The position numbers and the translations under genes were made by a program. Positions 33,510 to 42,745 of a stretch of DNA of 64,000 nucleotides are shown one piece after another. Location of the stretch: contig DYNF01000004.1 of the NCBI GenBank assembly GCA_020721205.1, forward strand, positions 1 to 64,000, written 5' to 3'. The notes under the pieces were generated by a model, which saw nothing but the letters and a program-made list of their open reading frames with translations, did no database searches and was not told the DNA's origin. Position 1 is the first letter of the stretch. Each line of letters opens with the position of its first letter. The DNA is from Prochloron sp. SulCav_FS08_3_32_3330 (GTDB lineage: Bacteria; Cyanobacteriota; Cyanobacteriia; Cyanobacteriales; DYNF01).

Positions 33510-36500
33510 ATGCACAGAATTGCCACAACGCCCGGAGGTTGGACTCCTGAGACAGAAGGAGTTATCTTCGTTGAACAAACTAGCGCCCCCATGATTATTT
33601 TAACGGCGGCGGATACCGATATTCAAACTTTAGCTGTAAGTTTATCTTATTTACCCTCCTCTTTTCCTAATTTAAGAACAGTTAATTTATTACAACTTCA
33701 GCAACAATTAAGTATTGATCATTATGCTGAAAATACTTTGGCTCAGAGTCAAGTAATTATCTTACGCATTTTAGGGGGCTATTCCTATTGGTCTTATGGT
33801 TTAGAAGTTGTTAAAGAAATCGCCGAAGAAAATGATATTTCTTTATTCGTTTTACCCGGAGATGATCAGCCGGATCCCACTCTCATGAGTCATTCTACTC
33901 TTTCTTTAAGTTTAGTTACTCAACTATGGCGTTATTTTGTGGAAGGGGGCGTTAATAATTTTGCTAATGGTTTAAAATTTGTTGCCAATACTTGTTTAAA
34001 TACTAATTATCCTGTCGAAAATCCTCAAATTATTCCTCGTCTTGGTTTCTATCCAATTCAAAATTCAAAATTCAAAATTCAAAATACTTCAAAACAACCA
34101 GAAAATAAAGATCAATCTTCATCATTGATCCTTGATCCTTCATCCTTACCAAAAGTAGGAATCTTATTTTATCGTTCTCATTATTTAGCAGGAAATACTA
34201 AACCGATTGATGCTTTAATTATTGCCTTAGAAAAAAGAAATTTACAAGTTATTCCTATCTATATTTCTTCTTTACAAGAAACAGAATTACATCCAGAACT
34301 TTTGGCTTATTTTCAACCAAAAAATGAACCCCCAATTTCCATTTTACTCAATACCACAAGCTTCTCTTTAGGAAAGTTAGATCAAGAAGATGCTCCTTCC
34401 CTTTGGCAACAATTAAATATTCCCATTTTACAAGTAATATTAGGACGTAGTTCCCTTGAACAATGGGAAAATAGTTTTCAAGGTTTAACTCCTTCTGATG
34501 TAGCAATGAATATCGTCTTACCCGAAGTAGATGGAAAAATTATAACTAGGGCTATTTCTGTTAAGTCAGTCCAAACTAATAACCAAGCATTAGAAACGGA
34601 TATTATTATTTATGAACCTATCTTAGATCGGGTGGATTTTGTGGCGGATCTAACTCAAAATTGGATCACCTTACATACTACTCCTAAATCTGAACGAAAA
34701 ATCGCTTTAATTTTAGCAAATTATCCTAATAAAAATGGCAGGATTGCTAACGGAGTTGGTTTAGATACTCCTGCTAGTTGTATTAATATTTTAAACGCTT
34801 TAAAAAATGAAGGTTATCTCGTTAATAATATTCCTGAAAATGGCGATGAATTAATCCAGTTATTAACTCAAGGAGTGACCAATGATCCAGAAAGTAAACA
34901 TTATCGTACTATATATCAATCTCTCTCCTATTGCGAATTTAAAGATTATTTCTTAACTTTACCTCCAAAAGTACAAGAGGGAATTAATAACCGTTGGTCA
35001 AAAGATCAACCGACAAAAGATATTCCCATTTCAGGCTTAACTTTTGGTCATATTTTTGTGGGCATTCAACCCTCAAGAGGTTATGATTTAGAGCCAAGTT
35101 TTAATTATCATGCCCCCGATCTCGAACCAACTTACGAATATTTAGCTTATTATTATTGGTTAAAAAATAAATTTAATAGTTTAGCCATTATTCACCTCGG
35201 AAAACATGGTAATTTAGAATGGCTACCCGGAAAAAGTTTGGCTTTATCAAAAAACTGTTATCCTGAAATAGCTTTAGGTACTTTACCTCATTTTTATCCC
35301 TTTATTGTTAATGATCCCGGCGAAGGCTCTCAGGCAAAACGACGCTCTCATGCTATTATTATAGATCATCTTACTCCACCCTTAACTAGAGCAGAACTTT
35401 ATGATGATTTACAAAAATTAGAATCTTTAATAGATGAATATTATCAGGCTCAATCTATTGATCCGACTCGACTTAAATTAATTAATCAAAAAATCCTAGA
35501 ATTAGTGAAAAATTCCCATTTAGATCAAGATTTAGGACAGGAAAATTTAGACCAACAATCCTTACCAGAATTTTTAACCCTTGCTGATGGTTATTTATGT
35601 GAATTGAAAGAAGCACAAATTAGAAATGGTCTCCATATTTTTGGGCAATGTCCTCAAGGAGAAAAACTGAGAGATTTAGTCTTAGCGATCGCCCGTCATC
35701 CCACTAAAGATCATATCGGTTTAACCTGTGCGATCGCTAGTGATTTTTGTTTAAATATTAATCCCGTTACTTCTAATCCTACCGATTATTTTCTCTTTCA
35801 TAATAATCCGGGGATGATGTCTTCCGAGCTATTTTATCACCTGAAAAATGCCCAGAAAATAGGGGATGTGATTGAAATTTTAGAAATCCATGCCACCCAA
35901 TTATTAGATAGTTTATTACCCCATCAAGAACTTTCCATTACTAACTATCAATTTCCCCTCACTCAACAGATTTTACAGTGGATTCAACATCAACTTTTAC
36001 CCGCCTTACACAAAACTGATCAAGAAATAACTTATCTCTTAAAAGGCTTAAACTGTCAATATGTTCCCCCCGGTCCCTCTGGCTCTCCCACTCGCAATAG
36101 ACCAGATGTACTACCTACCGGACGTAATTTTTATTCAGTGGATATTCGTGCTATTCCCACAGAAACAGCTTGGGATGTGGGGAGAAAAGCGGCGGAGGCA
36201 GTGATTGAAAAATACACTCAAACCGAAGGAGAATATCCGAAAATTCTTGCTATATCTATCTGGGGTACTTCTACCATGCGCACAGGGGGAGATGATGTCG
36301 CACAAGTGTTAGCTTTACTCGGTGTTAAGCCTGTTTGGGATGGGGCTTCCCGTCGAGTTACAGATTTTGAAATCCTTTCACCGTCGGTGTTAGGGCGACC
36401 GAGGGTGGATGTGACACTGAGGGTATCAGGCTTTTTCAGAGACAGCTTCCCCATTGTATTGCAATTATTGTACCACGCTATTTTAGCGGTGTCAAGCCTA

Positions 36501-37340
36501 AAAGAAGAAAAAGAAATAAATCCTTTAGCGTCGCAAGTTGAGGTAGAACAGGCATTTTGGCAAAATCAAGGGTGTTCTAAAGAACAAGCGAAACTGAGAG
36601 CAACTCACAGAATATTCGGCTCAAAATCGGGGGCTTATGGTGCAGGTTTACAGGGATTAATTGATAGTCAAAACTGGAAAGATGACCAAGATTTAGCCAA
36701 TGCTTATATTAATTGGAGTAGTTATGCTTATATTCCCACAGGAAATACTGGAGAAATGGAAGGAATTTCTGCGAGGGAAGCCTTTAATGAGAGATTAAAA
36801 AATTTACAAATCGTCTTACAAAACCAAGATAATCGAGAGCATGATCTCTTAGATTCTGATAATTACTATCAGTTTCAAGGCGGTTTAACTGCGGCTGTAC
36901 GGTCTATTCAAGGTAAAAATCCTGTCACATATTTTGGAGATAATTCAATTTCAACTCATCCGAAAGTTAAATTATTAAAAGAAGAAATAGCGAAGGTTTA
37001 TCGTAGTCGTGTTATTAATCCAAAATGGATTAAAGGAGTAATGGAACATGGTTATAAAGGGGCTTTTGAAATAGCGGCAACGGTAGACTATTTATTTGCT
37101 TATGATGCTACGGCAAATTGTGTAGAAGATTATATGTATGAAGGGGTAACAAAAGCTTATATTTTAGATGAAAAAGTACAGGCTTTTATTAAGGAGAAAA
37201 ACCCTTGGGCATTAAGAGATATAGCGGAGCGATTATTGGAAGCAAATCAACGAGGTTTATGGCAAAAAGTTGATTCTAAACTATTAGAAAGATTAAGGGA
37301 AATTGTCCATGAGGCGGAGGGTATAATTGAAGAAAAATAG
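33510..37340 (+). CDS. cobN: Cobaltochelatase large subunit CobN
   Basis: The 1276-residue protein belongs to the CobN/ChlH family. It starts MHRIATTPGGWTPETEGVIF and includes HLGKHGNLEWLPGKSLALS, DPGEGSQAKRRSHAIIIDH and YYSVDIRAIPTETAW-like blocks (here NFYSVDIRAIPTETAWDVG), which mark CobN rather than ChlH. It inserts cobalt into hydrogenobyrinic acid a,c-diamide or, in cyanobacteria, a related precursor in cobalamin synthesis. Residues about 181-213 are a low-complexity insert encoded by heptamer repeats. A cobO gene lies at 44000, not in the same operon. Confidence 0.93.
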   Translation: MHRIATTPGGWTPETEGVIFVEQTSAPMIILTAADTDIQTLAVSLSYLPSSFPNLRTVNLLQLQQQLSIDHYAENTLAQSQVIILRILGGYSYWSYGLEVVKEIAEENDISLFVLPGDDQPDPTLMSHSTLSLSLVTQLWRYFVEGGVNNFANGLKFVANTCLNTNYPVENPQIIPRLGFYPIQNSKFKIQNTSKQPENKDQSSSLILDPSSLPKVGILFYRSHYLAGNTKPIDALIIALEKRNLQVIPIYISSLQETELHPELLAYFQPKNEPPISILLNTTSFSLGKLDQEDAPSLWQQLNIPILQVILGRSSLEQWENSFQGLTPSDVAMNIVLPEVDGKIITRAISVKSVQTNNQALETDIIIYEPILDRVDFVADLTQNWITLHTTPKSERKIALILANYPNKNGRIANGVGLDTPASCINILNALKNEGYLVNNIPENGDELIQLLTQGVTNDPESKHYRTIYQSLSYCEFKDYFLTLPPKVQEGINNRWSKDQPTKDIPISGLTFGHIFVGIQPSRGYDLEPSFNYHAPDLEPTYEYLAYYYWLKNKFNSLAIIHLGKHGNLEWLPGKSLALSKNCYPEIALGTLPHFYPFIVNDPGEGSQAKRRSHAIIIDHLTPPLTRAELYDDLQKLESLIDEYYQAQSIDPTRLKLINQKILELVKNSHLDQDLGQENLDQQSLPEFLTLADGYLCELKEAQIRNGLHIFGQCPQGEKLRDLVLAIARHPTKDHIGLTCAIASDFCLNINPVTSNPTDYFLFHNNPGMMSSELFYHLKNAQKIGDVIEILEIHATQLLDSLLPHQELSITNYQFPLTQQILQWIQHQLLPALHKTDQEITYLLKGLNCQYVPPGPSGSPTRNRPDVLPTGRNFYSVDIRAIPTETAWDVGRKAAEAVIEKYTQTEGEYPKILAISIWGTSTMRTGGDDVAQVLALLGVKPVWDGASRRVTDFEILSPSVLGRPRVDVTLRVSGFFRDSFPIVLQLLYHAILAVSSLKEEKEINPLASQVEVEQAFWQNQGCSKEQAKLRATHRIFGSKSGAYGAGLQGLIDSQNWKDDQDLANAYINWSSYAYIPTGNTGEMEGISAREAFNERLKNLQIVLQNQDNREHDLLDSDNYYQFQGGLTAAVRSIQGKNPVTYFGDNSISTHPKVKLLKEEIAKVYRSRVINPKWIKGVMEHGYKGAFEIAATVDYLFAYDATANCVEDYMYEGVTKAYILDEKVQAFIKEKNPWALRDIAERLLEANQRGLWQKVDSKLLERLREIVHEAEGIIEEK
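34056..34150 (+). repeat. Heptamer repeats inside the cobN reading frame
   Basis: TTCAAAA repeats head-to-tail about four times (34062-34087), and TGATCCT/TCATCCT repeats three times near 34123-34146. The same TTCAAAA heptamer occurs in intergenic arrays at 22700, 23880, 42658 and 55238. The repeat stays in frame and codes for SKFKIQN and LILDPSS-like residues. Confidence 0.85.
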
Positions 37341-37581
37341 TTTGTTGTTGGTCATTTGTCATTGGTCATTTGTTATTGGTCATTTGTTATTTGTTGTTGG
37401 TCATTAGTCATTAGTCATTTGTCATTTGTCATTGGTCATTTGTTATTTGTTATTTGTTATTTGTCATTTGTTATTTGTCATTTGTCATTGGTCATTGGTC
37501 ATTTGTTATTAGTCATTTGTTATTAGTCATTTGTTATTGGTCATTTGTTATTGGTTATTTGTTATTAGTTATTTGTGATAC
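37341..37581. repeat. Long heptamer array, about 33 units
   Basis: GTCATTT, GTCATTG, GTTATTT, GTTATTG and GTTATTA alternate at a strict 7-bp period for over 230 bp between cobN and the next gene. It is the longest such array in the window and ends at GTGATAC. There are no inverted ends and no coding potential. Confidence 0.95.
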
Positions 37582-37640
37582 TGGTATCTTGCCTGTAATC
37601 GTTATTATTTATTAATTATCATTGAAAAAGAAAATCAACT

Positions 37641-38495
37641 ATGAGTTACGACAGTATTTTAAAATTTATCATTGATGAATATACCAAGCCCATTTTAAAC
37701 TGGATTTATCAAACTTCTATTGAGGAAGATATAACCATTTTAAAAACAGAATTAAATGTAGAACCTATTAGGGCTGATGGAGTATTTTTTCTGGAAATGG
37801 GACAAAAAATAATTCATTTAGAATTTCAAACAAACCCCCAATCTGATCCACCTATTCCCTTAAGAATGTTAGACTATTGGGTAAGATTATATCGTCTTTA
37901 TGATCAGCAAAAAGAGATTGAACAAATCGTTATTTTTCTAAAGAAAAGTAATTCAGAAATTGTCTTTCAAGATACTTTTCAAACAAAAACTACTTCCCAT
38001 CGTTATCGAGTGATTAGAATATGGGAATGGGATCCTCAACCTTTATTAGAAATTCCTGAATTATTGCCTTTAGCTGTATTAGCAAAAAGTGAAAATCCAG
38101 AAACATTATTAGCGACTGTTGCACAAAAACTAGATACAATAGAAGATAAACATAAGCGTAGCAATATAGCCGCTTGTGTTGAATTATTAGCTGGAATTAA
38201 TTTTAGTGAGGATTTAATTGCTATGTATTTACAAGAAGACATTTTAAAAGATTCTGTCGTTTATCAAAAACTGATGAATAAAGGGATTGAAAAAGGACTT
38301 CAACAAGGACTTCAACAAGGAGAAAGTTTAATGATGATTAGACTTCTTAAAAAGCGTTTTGGTTCATTAAATGAAACTTTAGAAAATCGAATTATCAATT
38401 TATCAGTAGAACAATTAGAATCTTTAGGGGAAAGTTTGTTTGATTTTCAATCTCTTGATGATGTTAAGATCTGGTTAAATCAAAATAAAATATAA
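37641..38495 (+). CDS. Rpn/PD-(D/E)XK-family nuclease with DUF4351 tail
   Basis: The 284-residue protein begins with a PD-(D/E)XK-type core: 'RADGVFFLEMGQKIIHLEFQTNPQ' contains the acidic and E-x-Q catalytic residues (GVFFLEMGQ, IHLEFQ). It is followed by LRMLDYWVRLYRLY and a C-terminal helical DUF4351-like region (MMIRLLKKRFGSLNETLENR) after GLQQGLQQG repeats. These proteins are multicopy in cyanobacteria, resemble the recombination-promoting Rpn nucleases, and are often annotated as putative transposases. It is a likely accessory gene, preceded by a repeat array. Confidence 0.85.
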   Translation: MSYDSILKFIIDEYTKPILNWIYQTSIEEDITILKTELNVEPIRADGVFFLEMGQKIIHLEFQTNPQSDPPIPLRMLDYWVRLYRLYDQQKEIEQIVIFLKKSNSEIVFQDTFQTKTTSHRYRVIRIWEWDPQPLLEIPELLPLAVLAKSENPETLLATVAQKLDTIEDKHKRSNIAACVELLAGINFSEDLIAMYLQEDILKDSVVYQKLMNKGIEKGLQQGLQQGESLMMIRLLKKRFGSLNETLENRIINLSVEQLESLGESLFDFQSLDDVKIWLNQNKI

Positions 38496-38526
38496 CTTTT
38501 CTCAAATAAAATATAAGTTAAAATCA

Positions 38527-41500
38527 ATGGAAAATCTCGAAAAAATAACAATTGACCTTCACGAATATAACGCCTTAAAACAAGAATTGAAAGCATTAAA
38601 AAGGCAAGTTCAAGAAAAAGAAGGACTACCCTCTGAGCAAGGACAAATTGCTCAACAAAAAACTTTGCTTTCTGTTATTACGAAAATTCGGGAATCTTTA
38701 GATTTAAACACTATTTTTAAATTAACTGCGACGGAAGTTAGACAGTTATTAAATGCCGATCGAGTAGCAATTTTTAAATTTGATCCTAATACTAATTATC
38801 AAGAGGGAGAAATAGTCTCAGAAGATGTAATTTCTCCTTATAAATCAGCCATAAAAATTAAAGTTCATGACTCTTGTTTTGGACTTAATTATGCTTTTAA
38901 ATATCAACAAGGTAGAATTAACTCAATTACGGATATTCATAAGGCAGAATTAAGTGATTGTCATCGAGATATTTTATTAAGATTTCAAGTTAAAGCTAAC
39001 TTAGTTATTCCCTTACTTCAAGATGAATTTTTATGGGGATTATTATGTATTCATCAATGTGCATCTTCTCGTCAATGGCAAAGTCATGAAATTGCTTTTG
39101 TTAAACATATTGCTTTACATCTTTGTGTGGCGATTCAACAGGCAGAAATGTTTAAAAAATCTCAGGCACAAGCTTTAACATTGCAGTTAACTTTAGCGGA
39201 AGTTAAACAACAAAAACAAGCACAAATTTTAGCGATCGAAAGGGAAAAAACTTTAGCAAGAGTGATTGAAAAAATCCGTCAAAGTTTAGACTTACAAGAA
39301 ATATTTAAAACTACGACTAAGGAAGTTAGAGATTTATTAAATGTGGATCGGGTAGTGGTGTTTAAATTTATCCCCGAAACCTTTTATCATGAATGTGAAG
39401 TCGTCGCTGAAAATGTGTTACCTCTTTATGATTCGGCGATGAAAAAAAGAGTTAAAGATGACTGTTTTGGAGATCAATATGCCCCCTATTATCAAGAGGG
39501 AAGAAGTCAAGTTATTTCTAATATTGAAACTGCCCCGATTAGTGACTGTCATCGAGAAATTTTAACTAGATTTCAAGTTAAAGCTAATCTTGCTGTTCCT
39601 ATTTTAAAAGGGAGAGAATTATGGGGCTTATTATCTATTCATAATTGTGCTTGTCCCCGTCAATGGCTGGAAACGGAAATTAATTTTACTAAACATATTG
39701 CTAGTCATTTAGGCGTAGCTTTATTACAAGCTGATCAACTAGAACAATTAAAACAACAATCTAATTATTTAATTTCTGCTGTAGAAAGGGAAAAAGCGAT
39801 TGCTAAAATTATTAATAAAATTCGCAGATCTTTAGATTTAAAAACGATTTTTCAAACGACAACTCAAGAGTTAAAACAATTATTAAAAGTAGATCGGGTT
39901 GCTATTTATCAATTTCAAGAAGATTGGAGTGGAGAATTTATTATTGATTCTGTTAGTAATGCTTATCAATCTTTATTAACTAAACAGGAAAGTAATCCTC
40001 AATTGAAAAAAAATATTAGTAATTGTACTGTGCAAAAATTAGGTAATCCTCAATTTAATGATACTTATTTACAAACCACTAAAGGTGGAGGTTTTACTCC
40101 TGAAAATCTCTACCGAGTTTGTGAGAATATTGATCAAGCTAATTTTACTCCTTGTTATTTAGAAATATTACAATTTTATCAAGTAAAAGCTTATGCGATT
40201 GTTGCTATTTATCATGGTCAAAAATTATGGGGATTATTAGCTACTTATCAAAATTCTAGTCCTCGTCATTGGTTAAATAGTGAAATTAATTTTTTAGTCC
40301 AAACTGGTGCTAATTTAAGTGTAGCTATTCAACAAGCTGAATTATTAAATCAGGCACAAACTCGTTCGGAAAAATTACAAAATACTTTAACTCAACAATT
40401 ACAACAAAGGGCGGAAGAATTAGCGGAAGAAGCCCAAAGAGAAAAAGCTCTTGCTCAAGTGATAGATAAAATTAGAGAAACTTTAGATATTGATACTATT
40501 TTTAATACTGCTTCAAGGGAAGTTCGTCAACTTTTAAATGCCGATCGGGTAGCTGTTTTTGAATTTTTAAATAATAACTATATTGAAGGTAAATTTGTCT
40601 CAGAAAATGTGACTAATAATTATCCTTCTGTTTTCGGTTTAACGGTGATTGATCGTTGTTTTGCTGATCAAAATGTAGATAAATATAAACAGGGAAAAAT
40701 TCAGGCGACTACGGATATTTATAAGGAAGGTTTTAGTGAATGTCATATTGAACTTTTAGCTAAATTTCAAATTAAAGCAAATTTAATTGTTCCCATTATT
40801 AAAAATGGACAATTATGGGGTTTATTATGTATTCATCAATGTTCAAATTCTCGTTTATGGCAAGAAAAAGAAATTGAATTTGTGGGTAAAATTTCGGTTC
40901 AGTTGGGAGTGGCTTTACAACAGGTTTCTTTATTAGCACAAGCTCAAAATAAATCTTTAGAATTACGTTCAACTTTAGCAGATCTTAATGCGATTGTGGA
41001 TAATTTAGCTGATGGGCTTTTAGTTACAGATATTCAAGGAAAAATTACGAGATTTAATCCGGCTTTATTGGCAATGTTTAATTTAAAAGATGTTAATTTA
41101 TTTGGTTGTCAATTAGCTAATTATTTCCCTTTAGAATTAGCTAATTTAGTTGAAAAAGCGGAAAGAAATTCTCAAGAAGTTGTGACAGTTAATGTGGATT
41201 TACCTCAAAATCGAGCGGGTCAAGCTTTGGCTACCAGTATTATTAAAGATGCCCATAGTAATGAGGGAGATCAGTGTTTAGGATCGGTAATTTTAATTAG
41301 AGATGTGACAATGGAAAGGGAAGTTGATCGCATGAAAACTGATTTTTTGGCTACTGTTTCTCATGAGTTACGCACTCCTTTAACTTCAGTTTTAGGTTTT
41401 GCTTCAATTATTGAAGATAAGTTGAAAAATGTTATTTTCCCGGCTTTACCAAAGGAAAATCCGCCAAAAATTGACAAGGCAATTAAACGAGTGGGAGGTA

Positions 41501-42057
41501 ATATTAATATTATTATTTCGGAAGCGGAAAGATTAACTGCTTTAATTAATGATGTGTTAGATATTGCGAAAATGGAAGCGGGGAGAATTGATTGGAATAT
41601 TGCTCAAACTGATCCTCAAGAAATTTTAGAAAGGGCTATTTCTGCTACTGCTTCTTTATTCCATCATTCGGATATTCAACTAAGTAAAAAAATTGCTCCT
41701 AATCTACCTTTAATTATGGTGGATCAAGACCGATTAATTCAAGTGTTTATTAATCTTATTTCTAATGCAATTAAATTTACAGAAATGGGGGAAATTGTTT
41801 GTGAAATTAAGGTAAATAATCAAGAATTAATTATGATTGTTAAAGATACGGGAATTGGGATTGATCCTGAAAATTATGAAACTATTTTTCAGCGCTTTGG
41901 TCAAGTTGGTGATATATTAACAGGTAAACCGAAAGGTACAGGTTTAGGGTTGCCTATTTGTAAACAAATTATTGAGTATCATGGTGGTAAAATTTGGGTT
42001 GAAAGTAAATTAGGTAAAGGTAGCACTTTTTTCTTTACTATACCTCTTTTACAGTGA
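38527..42057 (+). CDS. Multi-GAF sensor kinase, candidate DXCF cyanobacteriochrome
   Basis: The 1176-residue cytosolic protein has a short coiled coil, four GAF domains, a PAS-like domain (about 820-930), HisKA with His946 in VSHELRTPLTS and an HATPase_c domain with NAIKFTEMG, DTGIGID and GTGLGLPICKQII. GAF1 has D115-S-C117-F with C145-H146; GAF2 has D312-x... Cys313-Phe (311-314 DDCF) with C341-H342; GAF4 has D709-R-C711-F with C739-H740. In all three the cysteines are 28 residues apart, as in two-Cys blue/green cyanobacteriochromes. GAF3 lacks DXCF and has C543-Y. Bilin attachment is inferred, not shown. A receiver protein follows at 42270. Confidence 0.85.
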   Translation: MENLEKITIDLHEYNALKQELKALKRQVQEKEGLPSEQGQIAQQKTLLSVITKIRESLDLNTIFKLTATEVRQLLNADRVAIFKFDPNTNYQEGEIVSEDVISPYKSAIKIKVHDSCFGLNYAFKYQQGRINSITDIHKAELSDCHRDILLRFQVKANLVIPLLQDEFLWGLLCIHQCASSRQWQSHEIAFVKHIALHLCVAIQQAEMFKKSQAQALTLQLTLAEVKQQKQAQILAIEREKTLARVIEKIRQSLDLQEIFKTTTKEVRDLLNVDRVVVFKFIPETFYHECEVVAENVLPLYDSAMKKRVKDDCFGDQYAPYYQEGRSQVISNIETAPISDCHREILTRFQVKANLAVPILKGRELWGLLSIHNCACPRQWLETEINFTKHIASHLGVALLQADQLEQLKQQSNYLISAVEREKAIAKIINKIRRSLDLKTIFQTTTQELKQLLKVDRVAIYQFQEDWSGEFIIDSVSNAYQSLLTKQESNPQLKKNISNCTVQKLGNPQFNDTYLQTTKGGGFTPENLYRVCENIDQANFTPCYLEILQFYQVKAYAIVAIYHGQKLWGLLATYQNSSPRHWLNSEINFLVQTGANLSVAIQQAELLNQAQTRSEKLQNTLTQQLQQRAEELAEEAQREKALAQVIDKIRETLDIDTIFNTASREVRQLLNADRVAVFEFLNNNYIEGKFVSENVTNNYPSVFGLTVIDRCFADQNVDKYKQGKIQATTDIYKEGFSECHIELLAKFQIKANLIVPIIKNGQLWGLLCIHQCSNSRLWQEKEIEFVGKISVQLGVALQQVSLLAQAQNKSLELRSTLADLNAIVDNLADGLLVTDIQGKITRFNPALLAMFNLKDVNLFGCQLANYFPLELANLVEKAERNSQEVVTVNVDLPQNRAGQALATSIIKDAHSNEGDQCLGSVILIRDVTMEREVDRMKTDFLATVSHELRTPLTSVLGFASIIEDKLKNVIFPALPKENPPKIDKAIKRVGGNINIIISEAERLTALINDVLDIAKMEAGRIDWNIAQTDPQEILERAISATASLFHHSDIQLSKKIAPNLPLIMVDQDRLIQVFINLISNAIKFTEMGEIVCEIKVNNQELIMIVKDTGIGIDPENYETIFQRFGQVGDILTGKPKGTGLGLPICKQIIEYHGGKIWVESKLGKGSTFFFTIPLLQ

Positions 42058-42269
42058 ACAGTTAATATTTTTGTCATTTGTCCTTTGTCATTTGTCCTTT
42101 TTAACAAGACTTTAGCTCTGTTTAAAAAATAATTGATTTGCCACAACCTATTTAGGATTGCTATATACATTATCATCAATAACAAATGACAAATGACAAA
42201 TAACCAAGAACAAATGACAAAGGACAAATGACAAAGGACAAATAACTAATAACAAATAACTAATTATTT
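42058..42269. repeat. Repeat-filled spacer between kinase and response regulator
   Basis: GTCATTTGTCCTTT heptamers (42072-42099), a TTTAGGATTGCTATA end of the 142-bp family (42150-42165), and a second heptamer array on the other strand (ACAAATGACAAATG type, 42182-42265) occupy almost the whole 212 bp. No ribosome site is seen directly before the receiver gene. Confidence 0.8.
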
Positions 42270-42653
42270 ATGACTCAAAAAATTTTAATTGTGGATGATG
42301 AACCAAATATCCTGATTTTAATGGAACAAGCATTAGAATATTTAGAGGATGAATATAATGTAGAATTATTGACTACAAATAATGGTGAATCTGCTTTAAA
42401 AATTATTAAGGAAAAAAAACCTAATTTAATTTTTTTAGATGTAATGATTCCTAAAATGAGTGGTTTAGAAGTGTGTAATACGGTTAAAAATATTTATAAA
42501 ATGACCGATGTTTATGTTATTCTTTTAACAGCAAGGGGACAAGAATTTGATAAACAAAGTGGCATTGCGATGGGGGCTGATCTCTATTTAACTAAGCCTT
42601 TTCGCCCTCGTGAAGTGTTAGAAAAATCTAAGGAAATTTTGGGTTTAGAGTAA
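42270..42653 (+). CDS. Single-domain response regulator
   Basis: The 127-residue CheY-like receiver has Asp9 and Asp10 (LIVDDE), the phosphorylation site Asp57 (IFLDVMIP), Thr87 in LLTARG and Lys109 in YLTKPF. There is no output domain. Lying 212 bp downstream of the multi-GAF kinase on the same strand, it is the probable phosphoacceptor, acting through protein binding. The two are separated only by repeat DNA. Confidence 0.92.
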   Translation: MTQKILIVDDEPNILILMEQALEYLEDEYNVELLTTNNGESALKIIKEKKPNLIFLDVMIPKMSGLEVCNTVKNIYKMTDVYVILLTARGQEFDKQSGIAMGADLYLTKPFRPREVLEKSKEILGLE

Positions 42654-42745
42654 TAATTCAAAATTCAAAATTCAAAATTGAAAAATAGCTATGATTTAGA
42701 AATTATATTTAAAGTTTAAAGTTTTTATTGATTAGAGAAGTTTAT

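Noticed and set aside
37341-37581. Possible origin of replication or iteron array in the heptamer block
   Set aside because: Units are of the general intergenic heptamer type seen at many loci; no DnaA boxes, rep gene or dnaA/dnaN genes are near.
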